64,000 nt of DNA from Macropodus opercularis (lineage: Eukaryota; Chordata; Actinopteri; Anabantiformes; Osphronemidae), in contig CM061092.1 of assembly GCA_030770545.1 (NCBI GenBank), positions 19,903,501-19,967,500 of the forward strand, written 5' to 3'. The notes under the pieces are model-generated. The model did not search any database and was not told the origin of the DNA. It saw only the letters and a list, made by a program, of their open reading frames with translations. The translations under genes and the position numbers were made by a program. Shown one piece after another: positions 1-13,046 of the stretch; position 1 is the first letter of the stretch, and each line of letters begins with the position of its first letter.

Positions 1-3000
1 TAATAACATTTAGGCTTATTGTGTTAATGTTAATTTACATGGCTAATTGAGTGGAATGATAGTAAGTGAAGTAAATGTTTTGTTCAAAGGGTAAATAAAG
101 ACAAAAGGCTATTTGGGAAGGTGAACTGAGCGCTTCAGGTCTGAATTGCTCCTGCTTGTTACTTGTTTCCCAGCTACATCTTTATTGCGATGGTACCCGA
201 CTTGGGACCCGTAACACGCTAAACAACCAACCAAAGTCTTGTATCAGCTGCCAGTATTTAGAGTCCGAGTTAGCACAGAACAGTTTCACATACCGTGAAC
301 CAACACAGAGGAGAAGCCTCTGACCCACTAAAGGTGTGATGTACAGTATTTGCCCTAGATTTCAGTTCAGGACCCCTCCAGTCTATTTTCAGTCTGAGGC
401 CTCTCGCTGGGACATGAAAGTACTGAATTTCGCAGCTAGGACCTCTACAGCGCAGAGAAACTGTTTGTTCAGGAAGATCGTCATGAGAATATCGCTTGGT
501 AAAAATAGCCATACACTGATGGATTGAATTTCTTTTACTAATCAATATCTCCTCTGAATTTGCTGGTACAGCCCATTTACAGGCTTCCTCCAAACTCCCC
601 ACAGACTCAGGAAATACGCCAGTAGTACCTGATTTCATTTGACTCTACATGTCACAATGCAACAGATGAACACATGCATTTGTTTATGATGCATTCATGT
701 TTGCACTTTAGTTCTATGGTCAGGTTCTGTATTACTTTTCACAAAAGCCCTCAGTGGAACAATTGCCTTGAGATAACCAATAAATAAAATTAAATTGAAC
801 TGAACTGAATAACCGTTGCACAATAAATCCAACTTAATGCTTTTGCCTGTTTATCTCTGTTGTGCGTTTTCAGGCTACAGTATTGGACTTGAATGTCTGA
901 AGTGAGTCTGTAAATGCTGACGGGAAAACCTGCGCAGATCTATTGGCCTGTCTGAAAACACAGCAGCTATGTTACACAAGCTGTAGGCAGCTGACGAGAT
1001 GAGCTTCACTTCCTGAAAGACACTGAACAACTGTCATATGGTTAGAGGACCAACTCAGGGAACAGTTGGCATAGAGGCTAGAATCCTCTCACCACGACCC
1101 AAATCCACAAACCTACGGGGCTGCGACGCACATACGACTCACTGTTTAGATCCTCAGGCTGTGGTGTCCTCAGACGTTCAGGCTCTTTGACAGTGTCACC
1201 GGTACCGGTCCATTTACGATGGAAGCAACCCACAGCCAAAAGGCTTTGCTGTGGGTTTGAACGTCCAACAACTGAGCACCTTTCCTTGAGAACGGTAGCC
1301 GTGACTATATCACAGTCAGGTGAGCTCTGTGAAGAGAATGAGCAGCAACAAGGTGGAAGAATTCTGGCAAAGGATCAGATGTGAAAGCAGGAGGACTCAA
1401 CCATAGAGTCCTAGACATAAACCAGAATGTCTAAAACGTAGACTTTGCATAATTGAGGACACTAACAACGAGCCTTCATTCAGTGACACTTTGCTCAGCA
1501 GTGGCTCCCACATTGTGCTGACTGAATCCAGTGTTGCTCCAACAGACACACCACTAGATGTTTGGTCTAATTAAAAACCCAAACAGTCACATGAACTTAC
1601 TGCGAATGCAAATGGAACACACAAGAGCAGAGCATCACCTTTAGGGTAGTGAGACACTGTGAAGTGTAGTCGTACTAACTGTGATGCCACATGAGATAGT
1701 GAAGTCACAGAAATGAGACGCACACAGTGTCCTTATCCTCCACAGAATGCATTAACATTTCCTTCCCCTAATCACAAACATGGCCTCTGTTCATCAGCGG
1801 ATAATTAAAGGTCTGTCTAAAGGTTTTCTGGTGACGCCCTGACAGCCACCTGCTCTCTTGAGACGTTGCTTCCCACATGTGGTTTTTGCTATGTGTGATG
1901 TGGTGATAAGTAGAATTTACCAGAGTGACGTGAGAGATGCCTTTGACAGCGTTGACCAAATGATGTCACCCTGTAGCTCTCAGTGATGAGTCCATGGCTG
2001 TTTCACATCCACAGCACGGACTGATAACTAACACCACCACCAAGTTGCATTGTTGGTAATGTGAGCTAGGAATTAGCTGCAGTCATTACAGGACACAACA
2101 CAGCACGTTGCTCCATGTTCGTCCACAGTTTGCATTGGCAGAAAAACATGTCACATGCGCATAAGCTGAAGAAGACGATGTGCTGCGCTGCTCAAAATCG
2201 GAGTCCATGAAGTAGCACATGACTAACAAACAGCCAAAAGCCGCCCTGATATCCACTGGATCAGTGCTAATCAGCAGCCTCATGTGTTTCCACAGATCTG
2301 TCCTCCAGGAGGCTGCAGCGATGAGGTGACAACAAGCCATGTGTTCGTTACAGCAAAGCCACAGAGGGCTCTGCAGCTGCACCACCATGAGAACCAGAGC
2401 TGATTCACCAGGATGAATGACATCTAATGACCACAGCAAAGCGATGCTGATTGTCCATTCAGGATGCTGTGACCACAGAATGAAGTGGAAACGCTATGAG
2501 AAGGTTGCACACACACAGACGCATGCAGCAACTCTTCACTCCTCACAGCAGTTGCATCTCTCAGAGTACGCTGAACAGCAGACACTGTACGAATGCAGAG
2601 AATCACGACATGGTGTCAGCAACGTGTCCCACGAATGCAGGTTACAGTCAGGTCACAGTAAATATATCAACATCGGGTCAAAAACGGTCTTCAGTCATGT
2701 TGTGTGTGACTTATATGATAAAACTATAGTGAAGGTAGCAACATGACTGCAGCTACTGTGGCTGAACTCTGAAGTCATGGCTAAATAAAGACTAGAACTG
2801 AACATGAGATTTTCAGAATAAATCACATTTACATTGAAGCACAAGATGAACTGTGTCGTAATTAAATCAACGCAAAAGCGTTTTCCTGTATATACTGCAT
2901 TCATCGCGATGAGTTGCGCGCCAGGCTGTATGTCGAAGTCTTCTTTGTCAGGGTAAGACTGGAGCGTATGGAGCTGAAGAGAGAGACGTGCTGGAATTTC

Positions 3001-3777
3001 AAGGCAGATGATGTATTTGATGTCTGCTCAAGGCCGAGCATTCATCAACGTTTGAACGTTCGCTTCCCATTTCTGCTCCTGCTCTTTCATCGCCTATCAT
3101 TCCCACTAATGCTCCGCTGGGAGAGCACATGGCTTCATCAGACCATTTTCCTTTGCTTGTGGAGATGTCCCAGTCTCACAACATTAGTGAACTCGTTCAA
3201 CCTACAAAGCAGGACTGATGTAAGCCTCAGTCAAAATGCAGCAGACCTTTGCCCCAGAGTCCAGGTTGAAATTTTGTGTTTTTTGTTTATTCTGGTCGTT
3301 TCTGACCTTGTAAGGTTGAAACATTTTCTATCAGCTATTTATAAGATGTAACATATTCATGTTTCATGGCTCGCGTGTTCCAGGACAACACGGACGACAC
3401 GGTTGCTGGTTGTTCCAGTCTTTGTGTTAGCTCTTCGTTTGGAGCTGAGGGAACCCGCCTCATCAGATGTCCCACTGTGGACACTCCTCGACTCAGGCAT
3501 CTTACTCAGCTCCTTCTGGTATTAACTGCTGGAGACAAGAATATTTGACCTCGCTGAGTTTCGCATTTTTCCTTCTTAGACGTGTTAAAAGCTAAAAACA
3601 GCTACAGACGTCTCCACTCATCTCTTATATAAATTAATAAATTATTGGTTGAAAATGAAAACGTCTTCTAGAAATGATGTTTGGTGAAGAGGTTAGGAGT
3701 CTAACCTTGTCATGGCTATCTTCCCTGCTGTTGTTTCATTATTAAACTGTGCTGTGCTTTGTCACACGCCAATGCCA
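1..3777. other. No supported gene; intergenic or intronic DNA
   Basis: Open frames here are short (up to 145 codons), occur on both strands, and show no domain I recognise, so I call none. A run at about 775-812 ending in aaattgaactgaactgaa resembles the short-repeat 3' tails of fish L2/CR1-type LINEs, but there is no coding sequence beside it. Nothing else is supported. Confidence 0.6.
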
Positions 3778-4985
3778 GTGTTTAACAGTAGTCTAGTGTT
3801 TAATCTAGTGTTTAATCCAGTGTCTAACAGTAGTCTAGTGTTTAATCCAGTGTTTAACAGTAGTCTAGTGTTTAATCTAGTGTTTAATCCAGTGTCTAAC
3901 AGTAGTCTAGTGTTTAATCCAGTGTTTAACAGTAGTCTAGTGTTTAATCTAGTGTTTAATCCAGTGTCTAACAGTAGTCTAGTGTTTAATCCAGTGTTTA
4001 ACAGTAGTCTAGTGTTTAATCTAGTGTTTAATCCAGTGTTTAACAGTAGTCTAGTGTTTAATCTAGTGTTTAATCCAGTGTCTAACAGTAGTCTAGTGTT
4101 TAATCCAGTGTTTAACAGTAGTCTAGTGTTTAATCTAGTCTTTAATCTAGTGTTCAACAGTAGTCTAGTGTTTAATCTAGTCTTTAATCTAGTGTTCAAC
4201 AGTAGTCTAGTGTTTAATCTAGTGTTTAATCCAATGTCTAACAGTAGTCTAGTGTTTAATCCAGTGTCTAACAGTAGTCTAGTGTTTAATCTAGTGTTTA
4301 ATCCAGTGTCTAACAGTAGTCTAGTGTTTAATCCAGTGTCTAACAGTAGTCTAGTGTTTAATCCAGTGTTTAATCCAGTGTCTAGTGTTTAATCCAGTGT
4401 TTAATCCAGTGTCTAGTGTTTAATCCAGTGTTTAATCTAATGTTCAACAGTAGTCTAGTCTTTAATCTAGTGTTTAATCTAGTGTTAAATCCAGTGTTTA
4501 ACAGTAGTCTGGTCTTTAATCTAGTCTTTAATCTAGTCTTTAATCTAGTCTTTAATCTAGTCTTTAATCTAGTGTTTAATCTAGTGTTTAATCTAGTGTT
4601 TAATCTAGTGTTTAATCTAATGTTCAACAGTAGTCTAGTCTTTAATCTAGTGTTTAATCTAGTGTTAAATCCAGTGTTTAACAGTAGTCTAGTGTTTAAT
4701 CTAGTGTTTAATCCAGTGTTTAACAGTAGTCTAGTGTTTAATCTAGTGTTTAATCCAGTGTTTAACAGTAGTCTAGTCTTTAATCTAGTGTTTAATCCAT
4801 TGTTTAACAGTAGTCTAGTCTTTAATCTAGTCTTTAATCTAGTGTTTAATCCAGTGTTTAACAGTAGTCTAGTGTTTAATCTAGTGTTCAACAGTAGTCT
4901 AGTGTTTAATCTAGTGTTTAATCCAGTGTTTAACAGTAGTCTAGTGTTTAATCTAGTGTATAATCCACTGTCTATCTTTAGTCTA
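3778..4985. repeat. Minisatellite built from 12-bp and 18-bp blocks, with a 72-bp higher-order period at its left end
   Basis: About 1.2 kb of near-perfect tandem repeat. The basic block is the 12-mer tagtgtttaatc and variants (ccagtg, tctttaat), punctuated by aacagtagtc. Spacing between agtagtc marks is 30 or 42 bp, i.e. 18 plus a multiple of 12. At the left the marks alternate 42 and 30, giving a 72-bp higher-order unit starting at 3787, 3859, 3931 and 4003. Around 4510-4620 the marks drop out and pure 12-mers run on. All block lengths are multiples of 3, so long open frames exist on both strands (Asn-Ser-Ser-Leu-Val-Phe-like on +, Asn-Thr-Arg-Leu-like on -). These are artefacts of the repeat, not genes. 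Confidence 0.95.
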
Positions 4986-5797
4986 AAAGCTTTGATGAGT
5001 TGCTAACTGGAGTCACTGAATGGATTTGCAGTGAAGTGATTCCCAGTCTGCTCTAGCAACTGCTACATTTTCATCTGTACCTTTTGTGCCACACCAACAA
5101 AAGTCTCCAAACTCTTTCAAAGCAAAATTATAGGCTCTGAGTAGTTGATAGGTTTAAACTCACTGCTTGTGATGCAATTAGATGCAGATGGGTTATAACG
5201 AACCAATGGGCCTACACTTAAAACTTCTACGTTGTGTAGAGTTATGATGACGATAAAACAAAGGCAGAACCCAGACATAGTTCCTCTGGTGGTGTTGGCT
5301 GTCACTGTGCGTCTAACAAGGCAGGTGTCTGAAGGCAGCCAGCTGTGAGGACAGACCGCATGGCTGCAAGGCCGACACCTGTCAGATTAATGTCTGCCTG
5401 TATGAGCCGCTCAATAAACTCTGCCTGCATCACCTGATGAGGGATATTCCTGCTGCCTCATCGATCAGCAGCTTCAGTTGTAAACTGACTCAGTGAATTC
5501 TTACACGCGAGCGGTTTCAGCACATTCACCCAATTCCAACTGTGTGTTATTGTCATTGTTCTGCGCTGTAGCGTATCCCAGGCTGCCAGCACTGCCACAG
5601 TATGTGAAGGTTTGTATTATTTGTGTGCCCCCGTGTCTTGACCTTAGCTGCTATTTTAGCCCCTCTGTGACTTGAAACTGACTGTGACGAGCAGCAAAAG
5701 CTGCTTTCTCAAGATAATTTATGCAAATCTTCAACAATTACAGTAATAATGTAATATTAAGGCATTTTCATCTGTTTTTGACACTTCTGCTCTTATC
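4986..5797. other. No supported gene
   Basis: Unique-looking sequence between the minisatellite and the Tc1-like element. Only short open frames without recognisable motifs are present. Confidence 0.55.
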
Positions 5798-6965
5798 TAC
5801 AGTATGTCACAGAAGTGAGTACACCCCTCACATTTCTTGTAAATATTTAAGGTACTGTAATGACCCAGGTAGTGGGTTAGCGTGGGGGCTGGCGCAATCA
5901 GCCCGGGGGAACTGTGGGTAATAGGCCATGTACATTGTTCAGTGTGTAAAGTGTTTCATGTGCATGGTTATTGTAAATTTAGAGTTATTAGGTGCGTTTT
6001 TGTTCAGGTTTGGTTATGCGGGATGTGTTTTGTCCGGTACCGTGTGAGAGGGTGTGTAGGGGTGAAATTTGCTGTGTCCTCAAAAAGCTCCAAACGCAGC
6101 CATTGTCTAAACCCCTGGCAACTAAAGCGAGTACAGCCCTAAGTGAAAATGTCCAAATTGGGCCCAATTAACCATTTTCCCTCCCTGGTGTCATGTGACT
6201 TGTTAGCGTTACAAGGTCTCAGGTGTAAATGGGGAGCAGGTGTGTTAAAGTTGGTTTTTATGGTTCTCACTCTCTACTGGTCACTGGAAGTTCAACATGG
6301 CACCTTATGGCAAAAAATGGCCTGGGGCTGCATGAGTGCTGCTGTTACTGGGGAGCTACAGTTCATTGAGGGAACCATGAATGTGACATGCTGAAGCAGA
6401 ACATGATCCCCTCCCTTCGAAGTCTGGGCCGCAGGGCAGTATTCCAACATGATACCGACCCCAAACACACTCCAAGACGACCACCGCTCTGCTAAAGGAA
6501 CTGAGGGTGAAGGTGATGGACTGGCCAAGCTTGTCTCCAGACCTAAACCCTATTGAGCATCTGTGGGGCTCCTCAAACGGAGGGTGGAGGAGAACAAGGC
6601 CTCTAACATCCACCAGCTCCGTGACGTCATGGAGGAGTGGAAGAGGATTCCAGTGGCAACCTGTGCCGCTCTGGTGAATCCATGCCCAAGAGGGTTAAGG
6701 TGGTGCTGGAAAGTAATGGAGGCCACACAAAATATGACACTTTGGGCCCAATTTGGACATTTTCACTTAGGCTGTACTCACTTTAGTTGCCAGGGTTTTA
6801 GACATTAATGGCTGCGTTTTTTGAGGACACCGCAAATTTACACTGTTTTACAAACTGTACATTCACTACTTTACATTGTAGCAAAGTGTCATTTCTTCAG
6901 TGAAAGATACGTGAAATATTTACAAGACGTCTGAGGGGTGGACTCACTTTTGTGACATACTGTAT
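5798..6965 (+). mobile_element. Decayed Tc1/mariner-superfamily transposon with long terminal inverted repeats
   Basis: The left end (5798-5848, beginning tacagtatgtcacagaag) is matched in inverted orientation by 6915-6965, which ends cttttgtgacatactgta. TA dinucleotides stand at both tips, as expected of Tc1 insertions. A second inverted match joins 6062-6171 to 6744-6836 (for example gagtacagcc and aagtgaaaatgtccaaattg). The inverted repeats are therefore about 200 bp long, of the kind many fish Tc1-like elements carry. The intervening left-arm stretch 5851-6061 does not match the corresponding right-arm stretch 6837-6914, so one arm has been replaced or has taken an insert. The transposase remnant between the arms is annotated separately. 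Confidence 0.85.
6316..6690 (+). pseudogene. Tc1-like transposase, C-terminal remnant, frameshifted
   Basis: Tc1-type transposase cuts and pastes the element in the nucleus using a DD34E catalytic triad. Visible pieces in order: AWGCMSAAVTGELQF, then a frame containing FQHDTDPKHTPR (second catalytic Asp region), then DWPSLSPDLNPIEHLW, the family signature that carries the catalytic Glu (about 6521-6566). The reading frame then shifts by one base within about 6562-6570, and the C-terminal part (LLKRRVEENKASNIHQL) continues in the next frame. The N-terminal DNA-binding domain and the first catalytic Asp were not found. Truncation plus frameshift make this an inactive fossil. Confidence 0.8.
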
Positions 6966-8331
6966 GTTCTGTTATGAACAGTGTGGGCAGGCAGACTAGG
7001 ATTTAGAAGGTGGAGCTGGGACTACCACTGTGCCAGAAAACTTTAACCCCTTTACTAGGGAACAGGAGAACAAGAAGCCGGTAACTAGACTGCCTCTGAC
7101 GTACAAGACTGACAGGAATCGAACCCACACGCACAACCCGGACAAGACTTCAGGACTTCAGAAGTTTAATACAATCACTGTGTCTGCAGGAGAAAACTCT
7201 TAACAGGTTATCCTAAACACAGGTCACAGCTCATGCTGAGGATGAACCAAACACACAACACATCAGTTATATATATAAACTAGTACAGGTACAAGATAGA
7301 CTCCAGAGTAGCAACTGACTGCCTACATGAAAATGCTATACCAAGGACACGCACCACAGAACAAGAAGAAGAACATGACATAACATGACAGGTGCTTCCA
7401 CACTGAACCGTAGACACCGATCCACAGACGGACTTCATGTGTGAGGACCCGGAAACTAGAAAGACAGCGGCGTTCCAACAAATGACTCCTATAACCACAT
7501 ATTATTCATCATTAATCGAGGACCCAGGTTCTTTTCAGCTCTGTAGCCAGGCTGACCAGGAGCCTAGTGTCGCTTTAAATCTGTCATCACTGGCAGTAGG
7601 AGCTGTGTGTCGTAAGATGCACACATTAACCAGTTCAGCTGGCTTTTAGCTGAAGTTTTTCTATTTCCTTGCCGAGTTTAAATCACGGAGGTTGTAGCTT
7701 GTCATAGTTGTTGGCTTGCCTAAGTATTATGGCCCACACTAGTAAAACATGCTGTAATTAATACATAGTGTAAACGTGCTTCACAAGCTTCATCACTCAT
7801 TCTTTCCAGTGGACCAATCAGTGACACTGTTCTCTTGGGTGAGTCAGTGGCTGCACATACATATAAGACGCTCTAGGTAACTGCACCATCTGGTGTTTTT
7901 CTACATTCTGATTAAAGCATTTCGTTTTCCCTCACAATGGTTCAAAGGTAGTTATGTTAACCGAGGATGTTCTTTTTCACAGACTCATCAGTGTACAGTG
8001 TTGTTGATCTGCTTCTTCTCTTGGCATGATGAGGCCCTGATGCTGTGAAATACAAGGCATTGCTCTGCAGCCCAGCCCATCTTACAGGGTCCAGGAGAGC
8101 AGCAGATTGCTGGGGCCACGGGCCCTGCCAGGCTCAGCGGGTCACATCCCCTCAAAGCCTGGGCCAAGCTGCAGACAAGCCTGAAGCCAGACCTCCTACC
8201 AATGGGGACGTCACGAGGCCAGCGCCCCGCTGGCCCCCCCCTTATTCAGCTCACGGCTGACTGTATGAGCACATCACGTACTGGGCATATGGGCATGAAT
8301 CATATCCGCCAGAGAATCGCTCATGTGACAA
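6966..8331. other. No supported gene
   Basis: No recognisable coding domain. 8,060-8,260 is locally GC-richer than its surroundings, but the open frame across it has no known motif. Confidence 0.5.
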
Positions 8332-8339
8332 TATAAATA
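8332..8339 (+). promoter_or_regulatory. Candidate TATA box
   Basis: Perfect tataaata lies 55 bp upstream of an ATG in good context (gcagtcatgg) that opens a signal-peptide-like frame. Transcription would start near 8362. This is inference from spacing only. Confidence 0.35.
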
Positions 8340-8386
8340 GTGAAACCTCAGAGCGGAGACAGAACACAACCCCAGAATCAGCAGTC

Positions 8387-8548
8387 ATGGACAGAACGCT
8401 GTGTTTTCTGCTGTTTGGCATCATCACGTCCAAGTTCCTCCACTTTGATTACTGTCCCAGCACAGTGAAGAAGCATTCAGCGGCCACATCGTTGGTTGCC
8501 GGCAGAGAGACTGGTGGTAGAAAGTGGGTAATATTAGACACTGGATGA
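8387..8548 (+). CDS. Candidate first exon or micro-ORF with a signal-peptide-like N-terminus
   Basis: A 53-codon frame starts at an ATG with a strong Kozak context 55 bp downstream of a consensus TATA box. Residues 5-15 (LCFLLFGIITS) form a hydrophobic core after a charged start (MDRT), as in secretory signal peptides. Cysteines lie at residues 6 and 23. A possible splice donor (gtgg/gtaata) lies near codons 47-48, so the frame may be the first exon of a secreted protein rather than a complete gene. I do not recognise the family and found no second exon. Spacing, Kozak context and hydrophobic core could all be chance. Confidence 0.3.
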   Translation: MDRTLCFLLFGIITSKFLHFDYCPSTVKKHSAATSLVAGRETGGRKWVILDTG

Positions 8549-11500
8549 GTGGACGAGTGGAAACTTGAATCAATCCAAACAAATCTGACAAACAGCACAT
8601 AATAATTATTATATTCAGTTCACTACACCGTTGTAATTACCACAGCATAACTGGGATGTTTCCATGTCCTCCTGTATTAATACATCGTCACAATGAATGG
8701 TAATTTAATAATATTTGATAATACCAGTTTCCCATAATGCAAAAGCCACATGCACAGGTGCACAGCAGATGTCTGGAGCAGACTCCCTCATCATTATCGC
8801 ACGTTTCTGTCTGCTAATGTGATAAATATGAAACTGAATGAAACCCAGGAGTTGATTAGCCCAGGAGTCACGACAGATGACCCAATAAACGGACTGGACT
8901 GGACCCAGGTGTGAATGTTGTTGTGGCTCTGGAGGCTTGGATTATTTATTCTGACGCCGTACTGGACAGAACTGCAGAGATAGGAGAAAGGAGTGACATT
9001 CATCTTTGTCCACAGAGTTTCCTCCTGGCAGACCACAAACAACACCCCCGGGCCATAAATTCATTTGCTCTTTTTGTCCAATATCTTTCACAATTTATAG
9101 CTAAAATGAACTTGAACGGTGGCCTAGAAATTGCTTATATCCCTGCCAGTAACGCTGCTAACGGTTAGCGGCATCCCCATAAATCAGCAGCTGCAAGCCT
9201 GTCTTGGCTGAAGCCTTTTCAGATCCATTTACCACTGATAATGCCTGCTGTTCCGTCGGCCTCCAGATCCCTTCATACACAAGCAGACCTGCTCTGTCCT
9301 TCATGGAAGCTTTCCACTGGGAAAGCAGCAGTACGGCAGTAAGTGCTGACAGGAAAGCTTGTTTTCTCACACAGTAGCAGGAGCTCTATGCTTCTACAAC
9401 CTAAAGAAAGTGAAGCGCCGACTATTCTTGTCATCGTAATAAATATGGTGCTGGGTGTACTGAGGGCTGACTAACACCAGATGAGCCAACAGGTGTCCTC
9501 GTTCCAAGAAAACCCCAATCAACATGAAGTTTACTGCTACTTCCAACTGCATGTGTCCACTAACAAGCACATGAGCAAACTGGGGACTGGGCAGAAGGAG
9601 CCAAGACAAGCCAAGCTCCCGGCCACTACAAGCCCGCTGCACCCAGGCTGTAACTCCTCAGTCTGAGGGGAATCGTGAGGGTCCCTAACTGTCAGTCAGG
9701 ACCTTCAGTACAGCTCCTCGACTCACACACGAGAAGACCAGTTCAGAGCACAGTGGCCACTGTCTTGGACACACAGAGTGAAACCACTGAAGAAAGCATC
9801 TGGACTTCTGCAGCTTAAATCCTACTTTCGGTGACGTTTTATTTCTACTGTCTGATATTCACAAACCAAATGAATGTTGCTGCTTTTCACCATTTCTGTG
9901 ACATTAAGCACCAAGGTGAAGCTCAGGGAGGAGGGTGAACTGAAACATCAGGCACTAGCTTTGTTCAGTAAGGAAGAAGCTGACAGAGCTGCAGAGGTTT
10001 TCTCAGATTTACAGCAGATAAAACTCACTGACACGGACAAACAGGCAGGTTAAATCCACGCATCCATATTAAATATGAGGAAACGGTGATGCTGTAAAAA
10101 CATAGACACACTCTTTCCTCAATGGCCACATCTCCTTCACATTAAAGTAAGTCAGGTTTACCTGCTGTACTGTGCATCTAGTGCTGCATCTAGAAACCCA
10201 CACAGACACAATGTGCTCCTAAAGTTGTAGGGCTGTCGGTTGGAAGTGAATTTAAGCCTAAATGAATAACAGAACTGAAGGAGGGCTGTCTAGAAAGGCA
10301 CATTTATACGTACTGGACGGTGATGGACGGCTTTGTTTCACATGTGGTGAATCCTCTAATGTAGCTACAACGGTTATTGATCTAGGCCTGCATGAGACGA
10401 CGTAACCTGCACAACCGCCTGGCGGGTCGTCACCTGCTCTCCATGTCCAGCAGATAAAGAAAAACATGAACTTCTTTCACACCTGCATGGTCGTTGTTTT
10501 CATCTTGTCAAGTTGGTTGGCTGCTTTTGGCTCACGTTGCTGCTGTTTCATTCTTTCCATATTGCTTGTTAGTTTGTATATTATTTTGTTAGTTAGTTGG
10601 CTCCTTACTGAAAAGTTTCCTTTTTGCTTGCACAGCGACTTTTAGTTTTTGCATTTCGTTTGAACGAGTCCCCTGATTTTGGTGTTGAGTTGATACTTTG
10701 TAATTCGTATTTTTGGTCATTTGCTCATTTGTCACTTAGTTGGTTTCGTCTGTGCAGCCGGGTCCAGCTTCTTGTGTGTTAGATCATTTTTGGGCAGCCG
10801 TTTAGTTGGTGAGTTGGTTAGTCGAACACAGCTCAGCTCTGTTCTAACGTCTGATGTGAACCACTCAGAATCTCTGTTGGGATGAGGTCTGGGCTTGCAC
10901 TGTACAAGGGGATCTTGTGTCTCTGAAGACATCCAGCCATTTTCCAAACTGCCGTGCTTGTTGTTTAAAGTCTTTATTACAGTATTGAACTAGATTTCTG
11001 AGCCTTCTGGGGTAGTTCAGCTTGGATTAAATGTCTTTTTATGAAAACCCAAGTGGTAGTGCTCCATGTTTGCCTGTCACGAGCATTTGACTTCCTGCAG
11101 AGATCTAGCACACGGTGAGAGCAGCAGGTCTCTTGGTGGTTGGACTTTAGCCCTGTCAAGGATGTGACTAGAAACTGTAGACAGTTGTATTACTGCATTC
11201 TGTAAGGTCTTCAACCTTGAGTGACTGTTGCAATGATTTGGTGCTAAATAGTGTGAATAACATTGGAATATAAAACTGAAATCTGCAATATAGATGCTTC
11301 ATCATGTAGCCAACCTAAGTCATAAGGCTAATATTCAGCAAAGAACAGAACCCAAAATTTCAATGTATGTGCAGATTGTATATATGTATGTATGTCTCAG
11401 TTTGATCAACTCTCATGACAAACCAGCGCTACCACGCTGACAGGCTTAACCTGATGAGGAGGAAAGCTTTTACATTCACAGAGCATTCAGGGCCATGTGC

Positions 11501-13046
11501 AGGTCACAGCTCCAACACTGCAATCTATTCATCCATGAACTCCAACGAGTCACAGAATGTGGGGCCGATTATTTCAGGAAATACTCCATTTCTTTGCATC
11601 TCATCTGAAGTACGAGCACATTTTGAAATGAATCGACTGCACAGCATATATGGCAACAGCTCTGTTATCAGCCATATTAATTGCTGCAGAGCAGTAAATA
11701 GAAGCCTTATCACTCTGACAGGGAAGCAAGCAACGGCGTCGCGTGAGCGCGGCACTGAAGAAGCGCTAGCAGCAATTTGAATGGCACTTTGAACAGCTGC
11801 ATAGAGCCCGTGGACTCACTAATCAACGTTACAGGCAAGAGAGTCAAGCCAATGAGTCATTACTCAAACTCACAGCATTGATATCTGTGGAGCTGTTCCA
11901 CTCAGTGTCTCAGGGCCTAACGTGAAGCTCCTTCGCCAACAAAACTATAATGTAGTTCACAGAGTAGTTTGAGTGAGAGCCACCTGCAGCAGCAGTTTCA
12001 GGCCATGCCAGAGCCTTTATCTGATGAACGCATCACAGCTTGGGCCGCTCACTTGGCCAAACAGAGGAGCCTTCATATCAGGGTTAAAGGCAGCTGCAGG
12101 CAGAGTCTGTTTGATTCAGGCCGTCTTTTGACAGACAACCAGCAGGTTAACTTGCTGAAATGCTAGTTCTGCCAATGTGCACATAATATGATATTTCACG
12201 ACGTCTACAAATGTTTTCTAGTTTTGACTGTTACATAACCAAAATTCCAAGGTTAATAAAAAGTAATTAAAGAAATTCATTGACACATTAGGATTATGTG
12301 GAATCATTTTTTTTATCTATCATACGTTAGTGGCAGCTCTAAAACAAATGATCATCAGTTTACAATTCAGCTGCAACATTAACATCATGAATGCATTAGA
12401 ATTCATAAATCAACAATACCACATTGACTGACGTAAAACCATTCCTTGCGTGTACGTGTTGTTCGCTGTCCTGCTCTGCGGACACAGAGTTGGGGGTTGT
12501 TGCATACCCTCGCTGTAAAGCCAAACGAATGATGACCAGTCACACTGGAGCAAAGCCAACAGTTGCTCTGATAAAATAACAAGTACAGCATTCGGTGCGT
12601 CTTTCACTTATTTTTGTTCAGTCGTCTTAAGGGTCACCGTACCAGGCAGGCCACTGGTCTGTGGGGCTGACAGACTACTATTGAAAGCTCAAGTCAATTT
12701 GACATCCAGTAGCTGCATGTGGGGGAAGCAGAGTACACATGAAATTCACATAAACACAAACTGGTGACCGGGCACCATGGGCTCAGCGATGCTTTGGATC
12801 TGCTGCTAACACATGGCACAGCACAGCTTCAGGGTTCATCATGTTCTACAGGCGTTAGACACATATTTACTTTCATACGGGACATGCTAAGGCTTAGACG
12901 TGCGAGCGGAGCATATTAGTGGGATTTGAAGTTTGTGACTGGTGACTAACTTAGTAATCATCAGTTATTCAAGCTGATTTATTGTCTGACCAGTCATTTC
13001 ACTTCTTGCCTGGATTTGCATAGCAAACCTGACATTTCACACATGC
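8549..13046. other. No supported gene
   Basis: Mostly unique-looking AT-rich sequence with only short frames. Stretches around 9,050-9,360 and 11,420-11,900 are low in simple sequence and rich in homeodomain-like cores (ttaattg, taaat), which is how conserved non-coding elements often look. This cannot be shown from one sequence. Confidence 0.5.

Noticed and set aside
270..638. 122-codon minus-strand frame
   Set aside because: No recognisable domain, no good start or splice context; indistinguishable from a chance frame.
3712..5006. Long open frames on both strands (226 and 196 codons on +, 145 and 169 on -)
   Set aside because: They are translations of a minisatellite whose blocks are multiples of 3, so no stops arise. 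No start context, domain or splice evidence.
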